DNA from: DASSJM01 sp036280655
GTDB taxonomy: Bacteria > Actinomycetota > UBA4738 > HRBIN12
Direction: 5' to 3'
NCBI GenBank assembly: GCA_036280655.1
Contig: DASUQI010000069.1
Span: 1 to 64,000, forward strand
DNA: 64,000 nucleotides
Below are positions 41,121-48,439 of the stretch, piece after piece. The translations under genes and the position numbers were made by a program. Below the pieces are notes generated by a model, which saw only the letters and a list, made by a program, of their open reading frames with translations, was not told where the DNA came from and made no database searches. Positions within the stretch are counted from its first letter, which is position 1. The number at the start of each line of letters is the position of its first letter.

Positions 41121-42137
41121 GTGGAGCTCGTCCTCGCGGTCGCCGCCGCCGTCCTGCTCGTCGTCGTGATCGGCGTCCTCCTCGTCCGGCGGCGCGCGCC
41201 GTCGAAGGGCGGGCCGGCGTCGCCCACGGCCGATACCGCGGTCGCGGAGGGGACCGCAGACGCGGCCGTCGCCGAGCCGAGCACGGTCCGGCCGGAGGGG
41301 CTCGGGGGCCGGATCCGGTCGCTGTTCGGGTCGGGGGTCGCCGACCCGTGGCCCGGCTTCGAGGAGCTCCTCGTGCGGGCCGACGTCGGCCCGGCGACAT
41401 CGGCGAGGATCGTCGCCGACGTCCGTGAGCGCTACGACGCCGGAGCCGATCCTTCGGGGCTCGTCCGGACAGAGGTGGCGTCGATCCTCGGGGGGGACGA
41501 GCCGCTCCGCCTTCCCGACGACGGGCTCGGGGTCGTGATGGTCGTCGGCGTGAACGGCTCGGGGAAGACCACGACGATCGGCAAGCTGGCCGCCCGGTTC
41601 GCGGGGGAGGGCAAGAAGGTGAGCCTCGCCGGCGCGGACACGTTTCGTGCCGCCGCCTCCGAGCAGCTGGGCGTGTGGGCCGAGCGGACGGGCGCGCACC
41701 TGGTGAGCCAGGAGCGGGGGGCGGACCCCGGGTCGGTGGCGTTCGACGCCGTGTCGGCGGCGCGCGCCCGGGGGTCCGACGTCCTGATCGTGGACACGGC
41801 CGGGCGGCTCCACACGAAGCAGCCGCTGATGGAGGAGCTGAAGAAGGTCCGGCGGGTCCTCGAGAAGGCTGCCGGGCGCCCGCCCGACGAGACCCTGCTC
41901 GTCCTGGACGCCACGACCGGTCAGAATGGCATCGCGCAGGCGCAGGCGTTCACCGAGGCGGTCGAGGTGACGGGCGTCGCGCTCACGAAGTTGGACGGTA
42001 CGGCGAAGGGGGGAGTCGTTCTGGCGGTGCGAGATCGGCTGGGCGTCCCGGTGAAACTGATCGGCCTCGGCGAGGGGGCCGGGGACCTCGAGCCGTTCGA
42101 CGGCGAGGAATTCGCCGAGCGTCTCCTCGGAGGCTGA
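41121..42137 (+). CDS. ftsY: Signal recognition particle receptor FtsY
   Basis: The 338-aa GTPase begins with a membrane helix (LVLAVAAAVLLVVVIGVLL), then a short Ala-rich linker and the NG domain: G1 GVNGSGKTTTIGKLA, DTFRAAASEQL, G3 DTAGRLHTKQPL and G4 TKLDGTAKGG. It docks SRP-ribosome complexes at the membrane. The long acidic A domain of E. coli FtsY is replaced by the N-terminal anchor. GTG 41121 has TAGCCT 8 bases upstream and no Shine-Dalgarno. Confidence 0.96.
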   Translation: MELVLAVAAAVLLVVVIGVLLVRRRAPSKGGPASPTADTAVAEGTADAAVAEPSTVRPEGLGGRIRSLFGSGVADPWPGFEELLVRADVGPATSARIVADVRERYDAGADPSGLVRTEVASILGGDEPLRLPDDGLGVVMVVGVNGSGKTTTIGKLAARFAGEGKKVSLAGADTFRAAASEQLGVWAERTGAHLVSQERGADPGSVAFDAVSAARARGSDVLIVDTAGRLHTKQPLMEELKKVRRVLEKAAGRPPDETLLVLDATTGQNGIAQAQAFTEAVEVTGVALTKLDGTAKGGVVLAVRDRLGVPVKLIGLGEGAGDLEPFDGEEFAERLLGG

Positions 42138-42139
42138 GC

Positions 42140-42547
42140 GTGGCCAAGGCCGACATCCTGATCGTGGAGGACCACGCGACGATGCGCGGGTCCGTCCGCA
42201 TGCTGCTCGAGCCCGAGGGGTTCGAGATCCGGGAGGCCTCCGACGGGGGCATGGCGCTCGAGATGGCGCGAGAGCGCCCACCGGATCTGATGCTGCTCGA
42301 TCTGAACCTCCCCGGGATCACGGGTCGGGACGTCCTGGCCCAGCTGAAGACCGACGAGTCCACGAAGGACATCCGCGTGATCATCGTCACGGCGACCGGC
42401 GAGGAGGGGCGGGAGTACGTCCTGTCGCTCGGCGCCGATGACTACCACACGAAGCCGTATTCGGCGATCGAGCTGCTCCGGACGATCGAGCGGGTGCTCG
42501 GCGGCTCCGCGGAGCCCGAGGCGCCGGCCGGCGAGCCGGGCTCCTAG
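42140..42547 (+). CDS. Stand-alone response-regulator receiver (CheY-like)
   Basis: The 135-aa protein is a single receiver domain with the acidic pair Glu10-Asp11, phospho-acceptor Asp54 (LMLLDLNLPG), the switch Thr in VTATGEEG and the Lys in YHTKPYS. A short acidic/Pro tail follows; no output domain is present. GTG 42140 is two bases after the ftsY stop, so it is probably co-transcribed with ftsY. No histidine kinase is nearby, so its partner is unknown. Confidence 0.88.
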   Translation: MAKADILIVEDHATMRGSVRMLLEPEGFEIREASDGGMALEMARERPPDLMLLDLNLPGITGRDVLAQLKTDESTKDIRVIIVTATGEEGREYVLSLGADDYHTKPYSAIELLRTIERVLGGSAEPEAPAGEPGS

Positions 42548-42560
42548 CGGTCGCTGCTCG

Positions 42561-42566
42561 TACCCT
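42561..42566 (+). promoter_or_regulatory. -10 box candidate, leaderless ffh
   Basis: TACCCT ends 7 bases before ATG 42574. An AGGA lies between but is too close to act as a normal Shine-Dalgarno. Confidence 0.5.
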
Positions 42567-42573
42567 AGGACCG

Positions 42574-43908
42574 ATGTTCGACACGCTCACCGGCCGTCTC
42601 GACGCCATCTTCAAGAAGCTGCGGTCGCGCGGGAAGCTCCACCCGAAGCAGGTCGAGAACGCGCTCGCCGACATGCGCGTCGCGCTGCTCGATGCCGACG
42701 TGGCCGTCGAGGTCGCCGACGACCTCCTCGCCCGCGTCCGCGAACGTGCCCTCTCCGAAGAGGTGATGCAGAGCCTCACGCCCGCCCAGCAGGTGGTCAA
42801 GGTCGTCCGCGACGAGCTCCAGGAAACGATGGGCGGCACGCAGGCGGCGTTCGTGCTCCCGCAGGCTCGTCCCGCCGTCGTGATGATGGCCGGCGTGCAG
42901 GGGTCGGGGAAGACGACGGCCACGGCGAAGCTCGCGCTCATGCTGAAGTCGAAGGGCAAGCGCCCGCTGCTCGTGGCCGCCGACCTCTGGCGCCCCGCCG
43001 CCGTCGAACAGCTCGTGACCCTCGGCGGCGAGATCGGGGTGGACGTGGTGTCCGACGGGAAAGACGCGGTCAAGGTCGCGAAGAACGCGCTCAAGCAGGC
43101 GGGGAAGGACGGGTTCGACGTGATGATCGTCGACACCGCCGGGCGGCTGCACGTCGACGACGAGATGATGCGCGAGGCCCGTCGCGTGAAGGACGCGATC
43201 TCGCCGCACCAGGTGCTGATGGCCTGCGACGCGATGACGGGACAGGACGCCGTCGTGCAGGCCCGGGCGTTTATGGCCGAGGTCGACACGACCGGGTTCG
43301 TGCTCACCAAGCTCGACGGCGACGCGCGCGGCGGAGCCGCGCTGTCGATCACCTCGGTGACCGGGCGCCCGGTCTTCTTCGTCGGGACGGGGGAGCGGCC
43401 CGGGGACCTCGAGCCCTTCTACCCGGACCGGATGGCGTCGCGGGTCATGGGGATGGGCGACGTCCTGTCGCTGATCGACAAGGCGCAGGGGACCGTCGAT
43501 CAGGAGAAGGCCGCCGAGGCCGCCGAGCGGATGATGAGCGCCCGATTCACGCTCGAAGACTTCCTCGTGCAGATGCAGGAGGTCCGCAAGCTTGGACCGC
43601 TCCAGGACCTGCTGGCGATGCTGCCTGGGGTGCCCGGAGGCAAGAACGCCCTCAAGGACCTCGAGGTAGACGAGGGGCAGATCGTGCGGGCCCAGGCCAT
43701 CATCCAGTCCATGACCACGGAGGAGCGGCGGAATCCCGCTATCATCGGCGGGTCCCGGCGCCTGCGGATCGCCAGAGGGTCCGGCGTGACCACCGCGGAC
43801 GTGAACTCCTTGCTGAAGGAGTTCGACCAGGCCCGGAAGATGATGAAGAGCATGCTGGGCGGCACGAAGATGCCCAGGATCCCGGGGATGCCGAACATCA
43901 CCGGCTAG
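42574..43908 (+). CDS. ffh: Signal recognition particle protein Ffh
   Basis: The 444-aa SRP54 GTPase has G1 GVQGSGKTTATAKLA, DLWRPAAVEQL, G3 DTAGRLHVDDEMM and G4 TKLDGDARGGAALS, then a methionine-rich M domain ending VNSLLKEFDQARKMMKSMLG. It binds SRP RNA and signal sequences and pairs with FtsY. It leads into the rpsP-KH-rimM-trmD-rplS genes. Confidence 0.97.
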   Translation: MFDTLTGRLDAIFKKLRSRGKLHPKQVENALADMRVALLDADVAVEVADDLLARVRERALSEEVMQSLTPAQQVVKVVRDELQETMGGTQAAFVLPQARPAVVMMAGVQGSGKTTATAKLALMLKSKGKRPLLVAADLWRPAAVEQLVTLGGEIGVDVVSDGKDAVKVAKNALKQAGKDGFDVMIVDTAGRLHVDDEMMREARRVKDAISPHQVLMACDAMTGQDAVVQARAFMAEVDTTGFVLTKLDGDARGGAALSITSVTGRPVFFVGTGERPGDLEPFYPDRMASRVMGMGDVLSLIDKAQGTVDQEKAAEAAERMMSARFTLEDFLVQMQEVRKLGPLQDLLAMLPGVPGGKNALKDLEVDEGQIVRAQAIIQSMTTEERRNPAIIGGSRRLRIARGSGVTTADVNSLLKEFDQARKMMKSMLGGTKMPRIPGMPNITG

Positions 43909-43926
43909 GAACCAGGAGAACAGGAC

Positions 43927-44232
43927 ATGGCGGTACGGATCAGACTGAAGCGGCTCGGCGCCAAGAAGCGTCCCGTCTACCGCGTCGTGGTGGCCGACCA
44001 GCGCAGCCCGCGCGACGGGCGGTTCATCGAGAACATCGGGACCTATCGCCCGCTCGAGGACCCCTCCGGCATCGACATCGACCAGGAGCGCGCGCTCTAC
44101 TGGCTGGGCGTCGGCGCGCAGCCGTCGAACACGGTGAGGGTCCTCATGACCAAGGTCGGGATCTGGGACGCGTTCACCGCGGGCAAGTCCGGCGCGTCGG
44201 GCGAGAAGAAGGCTGCCGCCGAGGCGTCCTGA
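43927..44232 (+). CDS. rpsP: 30S ribosomal protein S16
   Basis: The 101-aa protein has the S16 N-terminus MAVRIRLKRLGAKKRPVYRV, then SPRDGRFIENIGTYRPLE and a short Ala/Lys tail. ATG 43927 follows a good ACCAGGAGAACAGG. It starts the operon that includes KH, rimM and trmD. Confidence 0.97.
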   Translation: MAVRIRLKRLGAKKRPVYRVVVADQRSPRDGRFIENIGTYRPLEDPSGIDIDQERALYWLGVGAQPSNTVRVLMTKVGIWDAFTAGKSGASGEKKAAAEAS

Positions 44233-44237
44233 CGGCC

Positions 44238-44483
44238 ATGGCGGACGGCGTCCGAGACGTCCTGGAGTACCTCGCGAGGGAGCTCGTGGGCGATCCCGAC
44301 GCCGTGCAGGTCGAGGAGAGCGAGGACGACCGCGGCATCCTGCTCACGCTCCGCGTCGCCGAGGGCGACATGGGCAAGGTGATCGGGCGGGGCGGGCGCA
44401 CCGCCCGCGCCATCCGGACGATCGTGAAGGCCACCGGGATCCGGCAGGGCATCCACCACACGGGCGTCGAGATCCTCGACTGA
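44238..44483 (+). CDS. khpA: KH-domain RNA-binding protein (YlqC/KhpA type)
   Basis: The 81-aa protein is a single type II KH domain with the GxxG loop in MGKVIGRGGRTARAI. KhpA-type proteins bind RNA, often with KhpB, and lie between rpsP and rimM in many Gram-positive genomes, as here. ATG 44238 is five bases after the rpsP stop. Confidence 0.9.
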   Translation: MADGVRDVLEYLARELVGDPDAVQVEESEDDRGILLTLRVAEGDMGKVIGRGGRTARAIRTIVKATGIRQGIHHTGVEILD

Positions 44484-44497
44484 GCTCGAGGGACCTG

Positions 44498-45034
44498 ATG
44501 GACGAGCCGACGGTCGCGGTCGGTCGCGTCGGGCGTGCCCACGGCGTTCGGGGCGAGCTGTCGGTCGTGGTGCTCTCGGAGGTGCCGGAGCGGTTCGAGC
44601 CGGGAGCCACGGTCTCGCTCGAGGACGGCCGGACGCTCACGGTCGACGCGGCCCGCCCCCACCGCGACCGCATGCTCGTGCGCTTCCGCGAGGTGGGAGA
44701 CAGGACCGCCGCCGAGGCGCTCCAGGGCTCGCTCCTCGTGGTGCCCCGCGGCTCCTCGCCCACGCTCCCCGAGGGGTCCTGGTGGGATCACGATGTCGAG
44801 GGCTGTGAGGTGGCGACCGAGACCGGCCGGTCGCTCGGCACTGTGGCCGAGGTGATCCACACCCGCGCGAACGACATCTGGTCGGTCCTGGACCCGTCGG
44901 GTTCGGAGACGCTGATCCCCGTCCTGAAGGACGTGGTCGTGAGCGTGGACACCGCCGGCAAGCGCATCGTCGTGCGCGAGATCCCCGGCCTCACGACCGA
45001 GGAGGAGGGAACGGCCGCGCGCGACGAGGTGTAG
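44498..45034 (+). CDS. rimM: Ribosome maturation factor RimM
   Basis: The 178-aa protein has the RimM N-terminal barrel VAVGRVGRAHGVRGELSVV and the C-terminal PRC-barrel with WWDHDVEGCEVATETG and LIPVLKDVVVSVD. It assists 30S head assembly around S19. It is normally placed before trmD; here one small secreted-protein gene lies between. Confidence 0.94.
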   Translation: MDEPTVAVGRVGRAHGVRGELSVVVLSEVPERFEPGATVSLEDGRTLTVDAARPHRDRMLVRFREVGDRTAAEALQGSLLVVPRGSSPTLPEGSWWDHDVEGCEVATETGRSLGTVAEVIHTRANDIWSVLDPSGSETLIPVLKDVVVSVDTAGKRIVVREIPGLTTEEEGTAARDEV

Positions 45035-45041
45035 AGGGTTC

Positions 45042-45605
45042 GTGAAGCGAACCTGCCTCGTCATCCTGGGCGTGATCGCACTCCTGGCGCTGTCGCCCGG
45101 CGTGGCGTCCGCCAAGATCCCGCCGTTCACGGTGGAGGCCTCGCCGACCGACCCCACGGCCGGCGACGTGGTCCGTCTCACCGTCAGGTTCTGGGACGAC
45201 CCCGAACACACGGACCCCGCGAGGTGGGTGGATTTCCGCCTGAAGCGATTCCTCTGGGCGCACCCGGCAGGATCGGTCGACGAGGCGACGTCTATCGACC
45301 TGCGGCTGGTCCAACCCGGGGTCTACCGGGCCGAGATGACGGCCTCCTCGCCGGGCCGCTGGATCCTGTGCCCCTGGCAGCGACGGTGCGGCACCAGCGA
45401 GCCACCGACGCCCGGCTGGCCCGAGGATGCGTATCCCACGAGGATCGAGTTCGAGGTGGCCTCGCCGGTGGCGGAGCCCGCCGGGAGCTTCCCCACTGCG
45501 GCTCCGTCCCCGTCTCGCCTGCCGGTGCCGCTCCTGGCGCTCGCGGCGCTCGTCGTCTCGGCCGCGGTCGTCGCGAGGCGCTCGGTGCGGTCTCGCCGCA
45601 CCTGA
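45042..45605 (+). CDS. Predicted secreted, C-terminally membrane-anchored protein of unknown function
   Basis: The 187-aa product has a signal peptide (LVILGVIALLALSPGVASA), an Ig-like beta-rich region (FTVEASPTDPTAGDVVRLTV, with a single Cys pair in CPWQRRCG), a Pro/Ser linker and a C-terminal hydrophobic helix followed by Arg residues. It would be held on the outer face of the membrane. It interrupts the usual rimM-trmD junction. GTG 45042 is chosen. The family is not recognised. Confidence 0.65.
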   Translation: MKRTCLVILGVIALLALSPGVASAKIPPFTVEASPTDPTAGDVVRLTVRFWDDPEHTDPARWVDFRLKRFLWAHPAGSVDEATSIDLRLVQPGVYRAEMTASSPGRWILCPWQRRCGTSEPPTPGWPEDAYPTRIEFEVASPVAEPAGSFPTAAPSPSRLPVPLLALAALVVSAAVVARRSVRSRRT

Positions 45606-45610
45606 GGCGC

Positions 45611-45616
45611 TAGCCT
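45611..45616 (+). promoter_or_regulatory. -10 box candidate, leaderless trmD
   Basis: TAGCCT ends exactly 6 bases before GTG 45623 with no Shine-Dalgarno. Confidence 0.55.
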
Positions 45617-45622
45617 CCCTGC

Positions 45623-46300
45623 GTGCGCGTCGACGTGTTGACGATCTTCCCCGGCATCCTCGAGGGACCGCTGCGCGAGAGCCTCCTCGGGCGTGCGACC
45701 CGGGAAGGTCTCGTCGACCTGGGGATCCACGATATCCGCGACTTCACCGAGGACAAGCACCGGCAGGTCGACGACGAGTCCTATGGCGGCGGTCCCGGGA
45801 TGGTGCTGAAGCCCGAGCCGGTGTTCGCGGCGACCGAGTCGCTCGGCCCCGGAGACCGGCGCACCCTGCTGCTGTCGCCGGCCGGCCGACGGCTGGATCA
45901 GGCGCTGGTCCGCGAGCTCGCGGCCGAGCCCTGGCTGGTGCTGATCGCGGGCCGGTACGAGGGCGTGGACGAGCGGGTCGTCCAGGGCCTTCCGGCGGAA
46001 GAGGTATCGATCGGCGACTACGTGCTTTCCGGCGGCGAGATCCCCGCGCTCGTTGTGATCGAGGCGGTGACGCGCCTCGTCCCGGGTGTGATCGGGCGCG
46101 AGGAGTCCCACGAGCGGGACTCATTCGGCGACAAGGGCCTGCTCGACCACCCCCACTACACGCGGCCCGCGGAGTTCCGCGGGATGGAGGTGCCCGAGGT
46201 CCTGCGCTCCGGCGACCACGCCGAGATCGAGCGCTGGCGCCGGGAGGCCGCGCTCGAGAAGACCCGGCGCAACCGCCCCGACCTGCTCGGCGACGCCTGA
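45623..46300 (+). CDS. trmD: tRNA (guanine(37)-N1)-methyltransferase
   Basis: The 225-aa SPOUT methyltransferase has YGGGPGMVLKPEPVF, the SAM-knot motifs LIAGRYEGVDERV and IGDYVLSGGEIPALVVIEA, and the C-terminal HYTRPAEFRGMEVPEVLRSG. It methylates G37 in tRNAs to prevent frameshifting. Confidence 0.97.
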   Translation: MRVDVLTIFPGILEGPLRESLLGRATREGLVDLGIHDIRDFTEDKHRQVDDESYGGGPGMVLKPEPVFAATESLGPGDRRTLLLSPAGRRLDQALVRELAAEPWLVLIAGRYEGVDERVVQGLPAEEVSIGDYVLSGGEIPALVVIEAVTRLVPGVIGREESHERDSFGDKGLLDHPHYTRPAEFRGMEVPEVLRSGDHAEIERWRREAALEKTRRNRPDLLGDA

Positions 46301-46318
46301 GCGTCGGGTTCGCCCTGC

Positions 46319-46324
46319 TACCAT
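46319..46324 (+). promoter_or_regulatory. -10 box candidate for rplS
   Basis: TACCAT ends 12 bases before ATG 46337; no Shine-Dalgarno lies between. Confidence 0.45.
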
Positions 46325-46336
46325 TGTCGTCCCGCC

Positions 46337-46948
46337 ATGAACAAGACCGATCTCGTCGACCAGGCGTTCTTGCGCGCCGACCTGCCGGAATTCCGCCCGG
46401 GTGACACCGTCAAGGTGCACGTCCGGGTCGTCGAGGCCGGGCGCGAGCGCATCCAGGTGTTCCAAGGCGTCGTGATTCGCCGCCAGGGCGGGGGGCTCCA
46501 GGAGACCTTCACCGCACGGAAGATCTCGTTCGGCGTGGGGGTCGAGCGCACGTTCCCGCTGCACTCGCCTTCGATCGCCAAGCTCGAGGTAGTCTCGCGG
46601 GGCCACGTCCGCCGCGCCAAGCTCTATTACCTCCGCGAGCTCCGAGGCAAGAAGGCCCGTATCCGCGAGCGCCGCCTCGGCGAGGGGGAGCTCGCCGCGA
46701 TCGCCGCCGCGGAGGCCGAGCGCTCAGCCGCCGGCGCCGCGGCCGAGGAGGACGCTGCGGAGGAGCCCGACGAAGCGACTGCCGATGGCGAGGTTGGCGA
46801 GCCGAGCGGCGAGGACGAGACCGCCGCCGAGGTGTCCGAGGCGGCCGAGGTCGAGCCCGACGCGGAGACCGCGCCCGACCCAGAGGCGAGCGACGAGCCC
46901 GAGACCGCCCCCGACGCCGAGCCGGCCGACGCCGAGGTCCAGAGCTAA
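46337..46948 (+). CDS. rplS: 50S ribosomal protein L19 with long acidic C-terminal tail
   Basis: Residues 1-~115 are a normal L19: FRPGDTVKVHVRVVEAGRER, FQGVVIRRQGGG, VGVERTFPLHSPSIAKLEVV and RRAKLYYLRELRGKKARIRE. A further ~88 residues, nearly all Glu, Ala, Asp and Pro, double the usual ~115-aa length. L19 sits at the 30S-50S interface, so such a tail would project from the ribosome. The tail is genuine coding sequence in the same frame. The next genes usually include lepB, which is absent here. Confidence 0.95.
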   Translation: MNKTDLVDQAFLRADLPEFRPGDTVKVHVRVVEAGRERIQVFQGVVIRRQGGGLQETFTARKISFGVGVERTFPLHSPSIAKLEVVSRGHVRRAKLYYLRELRGKKARIRERRLGEGELAAIAAAEAERSAAGAAAEEDAAEEPDEATADGEVGEPSGEDETAAEVSEAAEVEPDAETAPDPEASDEPETAPDAEPADAEVQS

Positions 46949-46960
46949 CGCTCCACACCC

Positions 46961-46979
46961 GGGACCGGCTATCGGTCCC
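46961..46979 (+). terminator. Hairpin after rplS, possible terminator
   Basis: GGGACCG and CGGTCCC form a perfect 7-bp stem around the loop GCTAT, 12 bases after the rplS stop. The following bases (GTCCTCTACCAT) are only moderately T-rich, so termination strength is uncertain. Confidence 0.5.
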
Positions 46980-47043
46980 GTCCTCTACCATCCCCCGCGG
47001 GGCGATGTGATGGTGCTCGCTGATCGGATCCACCGCAGTCGTC

Positions 47044-47697
47044 GTGCGTCGGATGGTTGAATCGGCGCTGGATCTCGGGCACTACGAGCGTGGGCTCCGC
47101 GCCCAGGGCTTCCGGCTGATCGCGGGTGTCGACGAGGCGGGGCGCGGGGCGCTCGCGGGACCGCTCGTCGCCGCGGCCGTGATCCTGCCCGACGGCTTCG
47201 ATCTCGAGGGCATCAACGACTCCAAGATGCTGACTGCCAACCAGCGCGCGGTCGCGTTCGACCGGATCGTCGCGGACGCGGTGGCCTGGTCGGTGCATCG
47301 GTGCATGCCGACGAGGATCGACCGGCGCGGTCTCCAGCGGACGAACCTCTCCCTTTTGCGGCGATGCGTCACGGGCCTGTCCGTCCAGCCCGACTACGTC
47401 CTCTCCGACGGCTTCCCCGTCCGCCGGCTCCCCGTCCCGAACCTCTCGATCAAGAAGGGCGACGCTGTCACCGCGTCGGTGGCGGCCGCATCGATCGTCG
47501 CGAAGGTGACCCGCGACCGGATGATGGATCGCTACCACCGGCGGTTCCCCGAGTACGGGTTCGACCACAACCGCGGCTACGGGACGAACGGGCATCGAGA
47601 CGCGCTCCGGCGACTCGGCCCCACTCCGATCCACCGGTACTCGTTCAAGGGCCTTAGGACCGGCTACTACGACGGCGATAGGGTGACCGAACCGTGA
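47044..47697 (+). CDS. rnhB: Ribonuclease HII
   Basis: The 217-aa nuclease has LIAGVDEAGRGALAGPLVAAA with the catalytic Asp-Glu pair, LEGINDSKMLTANQR, and the AASIVAKVTRDRMMD and YGFDHNRGYGT regions. It removes RNA primers and misincorporated ribonucleotides. The start is GTG 47044 or ATG 47053, neither with a clear ribosome-binding site. A 16-codon frame beginning at ATG 47010 ends at 47060, overlapping the start. The next gene starts in its GTGA stop overlap. Confidence 0.93.
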   Translation: MRRMVESALDLGHYERGLRAQGFRLIAGVDEAGRGALAGPLVAAAVILPDGFDLEGINDSKMLTANQRAVAFDRIVADAVAWSVHRCMPTRIDRRGLQRTNLSLLRRCVTGLSVQPDYVLSDGFPVRRLPVPNLSIKKGDAVTASVAAASIVAKVTRDRMMDRYHRRFPEYGFDHNRGYGTNGHRDALRRLGPTPIHRYSFKGLRTGYYDGDRVTEP

Positions 47698-47999
47698 ACC
47701 ACGACGAAGGCGACATCGAGCGGTTCGAGGAGGAGCGCGAGCTCGAGATCTACCGCGAGTACCGGGACGTGGTCCCGATGTTCTCCTACGCCGTGGAGAC
47801 GGAGCGGCGCTTCTACCTCGCGAACCAGGTCGAGCTCGCCGAGCGCAGCGACGGGTGGGTGGAGCTGAAGCTCGGCGACGCCTGGGTGTGGGACATGTTC
47901 CGGCCGGCCCGGTTCGTCTCGAGCGTCCGCGTGTTGACGCGCCGCGACGTGAACGTCGAGGAGCTCCGGCAGGACGACTCCGTCCAGCTCCCCGAGTAG
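47694..47999 (+). CDS. DUF2469 family protein
   Basis: The 101-aa acidic protein starts with a Glu-rich helix (DIERFEEERELEIYREYRDV), then FSYAVETERRFYLANQVEL and WVWDMFRPARFVSSVRVLT. This conserved actinobacterial protein regularly follows rnhB; its function is unknown. GTG 47694 overlaps the rnhB stop by four bases, implying coupling. Confidence 0.92.
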   Translation: MNHDEGDIERFEEERELEIYREYRDVVPMFSYAVETERRFYLANQVELAERSDGWVELKLGDAWVWDMFRPARFVSSVRVLTRRDVNVEELRQDDSVQLPE

Positions 48000-48024
48000 T
48001 CCGGGCGATGTCGGCGGCCGCCGC

Positions 48025-48030
48025 TAACGT
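48025..48030 (+). promoter_or_regulatory. -10 box candidate, leaderless yraN
   Basis: TAACGT ends exactly 6 bases before GTG 48037, with no Shine-Dalgarno. Confidence 0.5.
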
Positions 48031-48036
48031 CCGGCC

Positions 48037-48399
48037 GTGCGGGCCACCAGTGAACGTTCCGAACGCGGGCGCGTCGGCGAGGACGCCGCTCTGCGCGCCT
48101 ACCGGCGGCGCGGCTACGAGTTGGTCGCCCGCAACTGGACTTGTTCGCTCGGCGAGCTGGACCTCGTCCTGCGGTTCGGCGACCGGCTCGTCATCTGCGA
48201 GGTGAAGACGAGGGGCGGCGCTGCGTTTGGGGGCGGCTACGACGCGGTGACGTGGTCGAAACGCCGAACGCTCCGCCGGCTCGCGGAGGTCTTCGTGCGG
48301 CAGGCGTCGATCGAGATCGCCGAGATCAGGTTCGACGTCGCGAGCGTGTGGGTCGGCGACGGCGTCCCCGACGTAGAGATCTTCGAGGACGCGTTCTGA
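48037..48399 (+). CDS. yraN: UPF0102/YraN endonuclease-like protein
   Basis: The 120-aa protein has the YraN nuclease-fold motifs RVGEDAALRAYRRRGYELVA, the GELDLVLRFGDRLVICEVKT segment with active-site-like Asp and E-x-K residues, and FDVASVW. Members resemble Holliday-junction resolvases. It lies in the usual position before comM. Confidence 0.92.
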   Translation: MRATSERSERGRVGEDAALRAYRRRGYELVARNWTCSLGELDLVLRFGDRLVICEVKTRGGAAFGGGYDAVTWSKRRTLRRLAEVFVRQASIEIAEIRFDVASVWVGDGVPDVEIFEDAF

Positions 48400-48424
48400 C
48401 GCGAGTCGTGTCGGTGCCTCGCGC

Positions 48425-48430
48425 TAGGGT
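48425..48430 (+). promoter_or_regulatory. -10 box candidate, near-leaderless comM
   Basis: TAGGGT ends 9 bases before GTG 48440, with no Shine-Dalgarno. Confidence 0.5.
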
Positions 48431-48439
48431 CGCGCGACG

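Noticed and set aside
46785..47060. A gene for a 91-aa protein overlapping the end of rplS and the start of rnhB.
   Set aside because: Its first two-thirds is out-of-frame rplS tail. Only the final 16 codons lie in the gap, noted as a possible leader peptide.
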